Source of the DNA: an uncultured Prevotella sp.
GTDB lineage: Bacteria; Bacteroidota; Bacteroidia; Bacteroidales; Bacteroidaceae
Assembly: GCA_937916405.1 (NCBI GenBank)
Contig: CALFUF010000081.1
Span: forward strand, 1-8,520
DNA length: 8,520 nucleotides
Direction of reading: 5' to 3'
Shown: in pieces, positions 6,201-8,520 of the stretch
How the letters are laid out: every line of letters begins with the position of its first letter
Position numbering within the stretch: the first letter of the stretch is position 1
Translations under genes and position numbers: made by a program
The notes under the pieces: generated by a model
Databases searched by the model: none
Told to the model about the DNA's origin: nothing
What the model saw: only the letters and a program-made list of their open reading frames with translations

Positions 6201-7355
6201 ATGGAAGAAAAAATGATTCGCGTGGCTATCACGCAAGGAGATACCAACGGTGTCGGCTATGAGGTGATTCTCAAGACCTTCTCCGACCCTGCTATGTTTG
6301 AATTGTGTACCCCTATCATCTATGGCTCTCCTAAGATTGCCGCCTACCATCGTAAGGCACTTAATCTGGAGACGAATTTCAGTATCATCAATCATGCTGA
6401 GGAGGCTCGTGATGGCAGACTGAATATCCTCACCTGTTTCGATGATGAGGTGAAAGTTGAACTTGGTCACCCCTCTGAAGAGGCTGGACAGGCTGCATAC
6501 AAGGCTCTCGACCGTGCCATGACAGACTATCGCGCAGGACTGTTTGACGTACTGGTAACAGCTCCTATCAATAAGGCGACCATCCAAAGTCCTGGCTTCC
6601 ACTTCCCTGGTCATACGGAGTATATCGAGACCAGTGTGGGTGATGGCAACAAGGCACTGATGATTCTCATGAACGAGAGTCTCAGAGTGGCACTCGTCAC
6701 CACTCATCTGCCTATCAAGGATATCGCGAAGGCAATCACCAAGGAGGCGATTATCGAGAAGGCGACAATCTTCCATAAGACGCTGAAACGTGATTTCCGC
6801 ATCGCCAACCCTCGCATCGCCGTACTCTCGTTGAATCCTCATGCTGGTGACAACGGTCTGTTAGGCTCCGAGGAACAGGAGGTGATCAAACCTGCCATCG
6901 ACGAACTGGAGAAACAGGGTGTTCAGGCATTCGGTCCCTACCCCGCCGACGGTTTCTTCGGCAGCAATGCCTACGACCATTTCGATGGTGTGCTTGCCAT
7001 GTACCACGATCAGGGACTGGCTCCTTTCAAGACCATCGCCTTGGAGAGTGGTGTCAACTTCACGGCAGGACTGCCTATCGTTCGTACATCCCCTGACCAT
7101 GGGACGGCTTACGATATCGCTGGACAGGGAAAGGCTGACGAGAACTCTTTCCGTCAGGCTGTCTATACCGCCATCGATGTGTTCCGCAACCGCCAGAATT
7201 ATGACGAGCCTTTGCAGAATCCACTACCCAAACTCTTCCACGAGAAACGCGATGACAGCGAGAAGGTTCGCTTCGCCATTCCTAAGGCTAAAGACCAGTT
7301 CAAGAAGGACGATACAAAACCTAAAGAGGAGCAGGCTGACAAGGCTGAAAGTTAA
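6201..7355 (+). CDS. pdxA: 4-hydroxythreonine-4-phosphate dehydrogenase PdxA
   Basis: A 384-residue NAD-dependent enzyme of the DXP-dependent pyridoxal 5'-phosphate pathway. It oxidises 4-phosphohydroxy-L-threonine to a product that decarboxylates to 3-amino-2-oxopropyl phosphate, the partner of deoxyxylulose phosphate in the PdxJ reaction. The N-terminus has the family pattern ITQGDTNGVGYEV (10-22). The three metal-binding histidines are H138 (FPGHTEY), H214 (LNPHAGDNGLLG) and H269 (MYHDQGLAPFKT), matching His166, His211 and His266 of the E. coli enzyme. TSPDHGTAYDIAG (296-308) is the conserved C-terminal catalytic segment. The ATG at 6201 has an A-rich upstream region with no Shine-Dalgarno; an ATG at residue 5 is a less likely alternative. 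The protein is about 50 residues longer than E. coli PdxA, partly because of a Lys/Asp/Glu-rich tail (about 347-384) with no recognisable fold. It probably shares the rlmN transcript. Confidence 0.95.
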   Translation: MEEKMIRVAITQGDTNGVGYEVILKTFSDPAMFELCTPIIYGSPKIAAYHRKALNLETNFSIINHAEEARDGRLNILTCFDDEVKVELGHPSEEAGQAAYKALDRAMTDYRAGLFDVLVTAPINKATIQSPGFHFPGHTEYIETSVGDGNKALMILMNESLRVALVTTHLPIKDIAKAITKEAIIEKATIFHKTLKRDFRIANPRIAVLSLNPHAGDNGLLGSEEQEVIKPAIDELEKQGVQAFGPYPADGFFGSNAYDHFDGVLAMYHDQGLAPFKTIALESGVNFTAGLPIVRTSPDHGTAYDIAGQGKADENSFRQAVYTAIDVFRNRQNYDEPLQNPLPKLFHEKRDDSEKVRFAIPKAKDQFKKDDTKPKEEQADKAES

Positions 7356-7394
7356 TTTTCGGCAAAAGTATGCCATTATGTCAGATTTTCTTTG

Positions 7395-7402
7395 TACCTT
7401 TG
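7395..7402 (+). promoter_or_regulatory. Bacteroidetes-type -7 box for the sigma-54 activator gene
   Basis: TACCTTTG within TTTGTACCTTTG, the same core as the two other promoters in this window. It ends 8 bases before the ATG at 7411. The expected transcription start lies about 0-4 bases upstream of that ATG. No convincing -33 TTTG is seen at the usual spacing. It lies in the 55-base gap after pdxA, so the activator gene can be transcribed independently of the rlmN-pdxA operon, with possible readthrough because no strong terminator separates them. Confidence 0.65.
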
Positions 7403-7410
7403 TCGGCTAA

Positions 7411-8520
7411 ATGAAGAGTTCGGAGTTACAGAGCATCAAACAGCGGTACAATATCGTAGGTAACTGCGAGGCGTTGAACCATGCGCTGGATGTCGCCTTA
7501 CAGGTGGCACCCACCGACTTGAGCGTGCTTATCGTAGGCGAAAGTGGTGTCGGCAAGGAGATTGTTCCACGTGTTATTCACGATAACTCTCCGCGCCGTC
7601 GCGAGAAATACTTCGCCATTAACTGTGGCTCTATCCCCGAAGGCACTATCGACAGCGAACTGTTCGGACATGTCAAGGGCTCTTTCACTGGTGCTATCAA
7701 CGATTCACCAGGCTATTTCGGAGTGGCTAACAAAGGAACGCTCTTCCTCGACGAGGTGGGAGAACTGCCATTGGCCACACAAGCCCGACTGCTGCGTGTA
7801 TTAGAGACTGGCGAATACATCCCCGTAGGAGCCACAGAGGTACGCAAGACGGATGTCCGCATCGTGGCAGCCACTAACGTCAATATCCGACAGGCCATCA
7901 GTGAAGGACGCTTCCGCGAAGACCTCTACTATCGTCTGAACTCCATTCCCATCCAGATTCCTCCATTGCGTGAACGTGGCGAGGATATCATCCTGTTGTT
8001 CCGCCTATTTGCCATGCAGATGGCTGAGAAATATCGAATGGATAAAGTGGTGCTCACCGACGAGGCCAAGCAGCTCCTCATGCGCTATAAGTGGCCAGGC
8101 AACGTGCGCCAGCTGAAGAACATCACCGAGCAGATTTCCATCCTCTCTACCGAGCGACAGATTACACCCGATATCCTATCCAGATTCATACCACAGGATC
8201 AGGAGACCACCCAGTTGGCAACCATCCGTAGCGAAAGCGAACGTTCGTTTGAAAACGAGCGCGAGATTCTTTATAAGATTCTCTTTGAATTGCGTAGCAA
8301 TGTCAACGATATGCGCCGCGAGATGAGCACACTGAAGAAACAGATAGAGGAAGTGCAGACGGTACCCTCTTCAACGGTATCTGCCTCCCCTACCATCCCT
8401 ACAATACCTACCATCCCTACCATCCCTACCACTGCAACACTTGAAGATGCTGTAGCCGAGGAATATGTAGAGCCTGTCAAGGAACCCGAGAACCTCAATC
8501 TCGACGCATGGAGCCGACAG
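7411..8520 (+). CDS. Sigma-54-dependent transcriptional activator, AAA+ domain (3' end outside window)
   Basis: The frame is open from ATG 7411 to the last base (370 codons seen). The preceding codon in frame is TAA and the next in-frame Met is at residue 202, so the start is certain. The product is a bacterial enhancer-binding protein that uses ATP hydrolysis to remodel RpoN-holoenzyme. Visible motifs: Walker A GESGVGKE (43-50), sigma-54-contacting loop GSFTGA (90-95, Ser for the usual Ala), Walker B LFLDEVGELP (111-120), REDLYYRLN (169-177) and sensor II WPGNVRQLKN (228-237). The AAA+ domain begins near residue 12, so there is no receiver, GAF or PAS domain. After about residue 262 come a charged, probably coiled-coil stretch (275-317), a Thr-Ile-Pro repeat (327-340) and an acidic segment. 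The expected C-terminal Fis-type helix-turn-helix is not reached. Target genes are unknown. In Bacteroidales this gene is, from memory, often followed by lptE-family and secG genes; that cannot be checked here. Confidence 0.93.
   Translation, partial: MKSSELQSIKQRYNIVGNCEALNHALDVALQVAPTDLSVLIVGESGVGKEIVPRVIHDNSPRRREKYFAINCGSIPEGTIDSELFGHVKGSFTGAINDSPGYFGVANKGTLFLDEVGELPLATQARLLRVLETGEYIPVGATEVRKTDVRIVAATNVNIRQAISEGRFREDLYYRLNSIPIQIPPLRERGEDIILLFRLFAMQMAEKYRMDKVVLTDEAKQLLMRYKWPGNVRQLKNITEQISILSTERQITPDILSRFIPQDQETTQLATIRSESERSFENEREILYKILFELRSNVNDMRREMSTLKKQIEEVQTVPSSTVSASPTIPTIPTIPTIPTTATLEDAVAEEYVEPVKEPENLNLDAWSRQ
8389..8430 (+). repeat. 9-bp coding tandem repeat (Thr-Ile-Pro) in the activator linker
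   Basis: About 4.7 copies of CCTACCATC in frame, with one variant copy (CCTACAATA at 8398-8406), encoding Pro-Thr-Ile repeats between the coiled-coil region and the C-terminal part of the activator. A 9-base period keeps the reading frame if copies are gained or lost. On the complementary (template) strand the array is G-rich, with several GG/GGG runs. Confidence 0.85.

Noticed and set aside
6147..6842. 231-codon open frame antisense to pdxA
   Set aside because: It lies wholly opposite the conserved pdxA coding sequence, has no recognisable motif and no promoter box, and is explained by codon bias on the sense strand.
7361..7374. Small inverted repeat GGCA-AAAGTA-TGCC after pdxA as a terminator
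   Set aside because: The stem is only 4 bp and is followed by no T-tract, so it is too weak to call.

Overview
The window looks like a stretch of a Bacteroidales chromosome, most probably Prevotella or a close relative. Three things support this. The promoters have the Bacteroidetes -7 form (TAnnTTTG, here TACCTTTG three times). Starts lack Shine-Dalgarno sequences. The protein set is familiar from that order: AmpG-type permease, a very long glycosyltransferase/HIT-like/SpoIID fusion, RlmN, PdxA and a sensor-less sigma-54 activator. The genus is an inference from memory of these families, not from a search. I see no mobile element, CRISPR array, tRNA or rRNA, and no gene-free stretch longer than about 100 bases.

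Left half (1-5042, minus strand): one two-gene operon. A promoter at 5042-5035 drives a ~1224-residue multidomain protein (1333-5007). Eleven bases downstream comes an AmpG-like permease (47-1321), followed by a stem-loop terminator (8-35). The fusion protein carries a degenerate GT2-like domain, a canonical GT2 domain, a DUF4922/GalT-HIT-like nucleotidyltransferase-type domain and a C-terminal SpoIID/LytB domain. It shows no signal peptide. Together with the permease this suggests cytoplasmic handling of imported peptidoglycan fragments. The operon order is seen in the sequence; the recycling role is inference.

Right half (5087-8520, plus strand): rlmN (23S rRNA/tRNA adenine-C2 methyltransferase) and pdxA (vitamin B6 synthesis) are 48 bases apart, with a four-copy 9-bp tandem repeat between them, and are probably cotranscribed. 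A further TACCTTTG box precedes a sigma-54 activator (7411 onward) that runs off the window end. That gene has a complete AAA+ domain, no N-terminal sensor domain, then a likely coiled coil and a Thr-Ile-Pro repeat linker; the expected DNA-binding helix-turn-helix must lie beyond the window.

The two halves diverge from a very compact region in which two identical 11-bp promoter cores point outward. Both plus-strand promoter boxes end only 5-8 bases before the start codon, predicting leaderless or almost leaderless mRNAs. The most interesting item is the four-module fusion protein coupled to the muropeptide permease.
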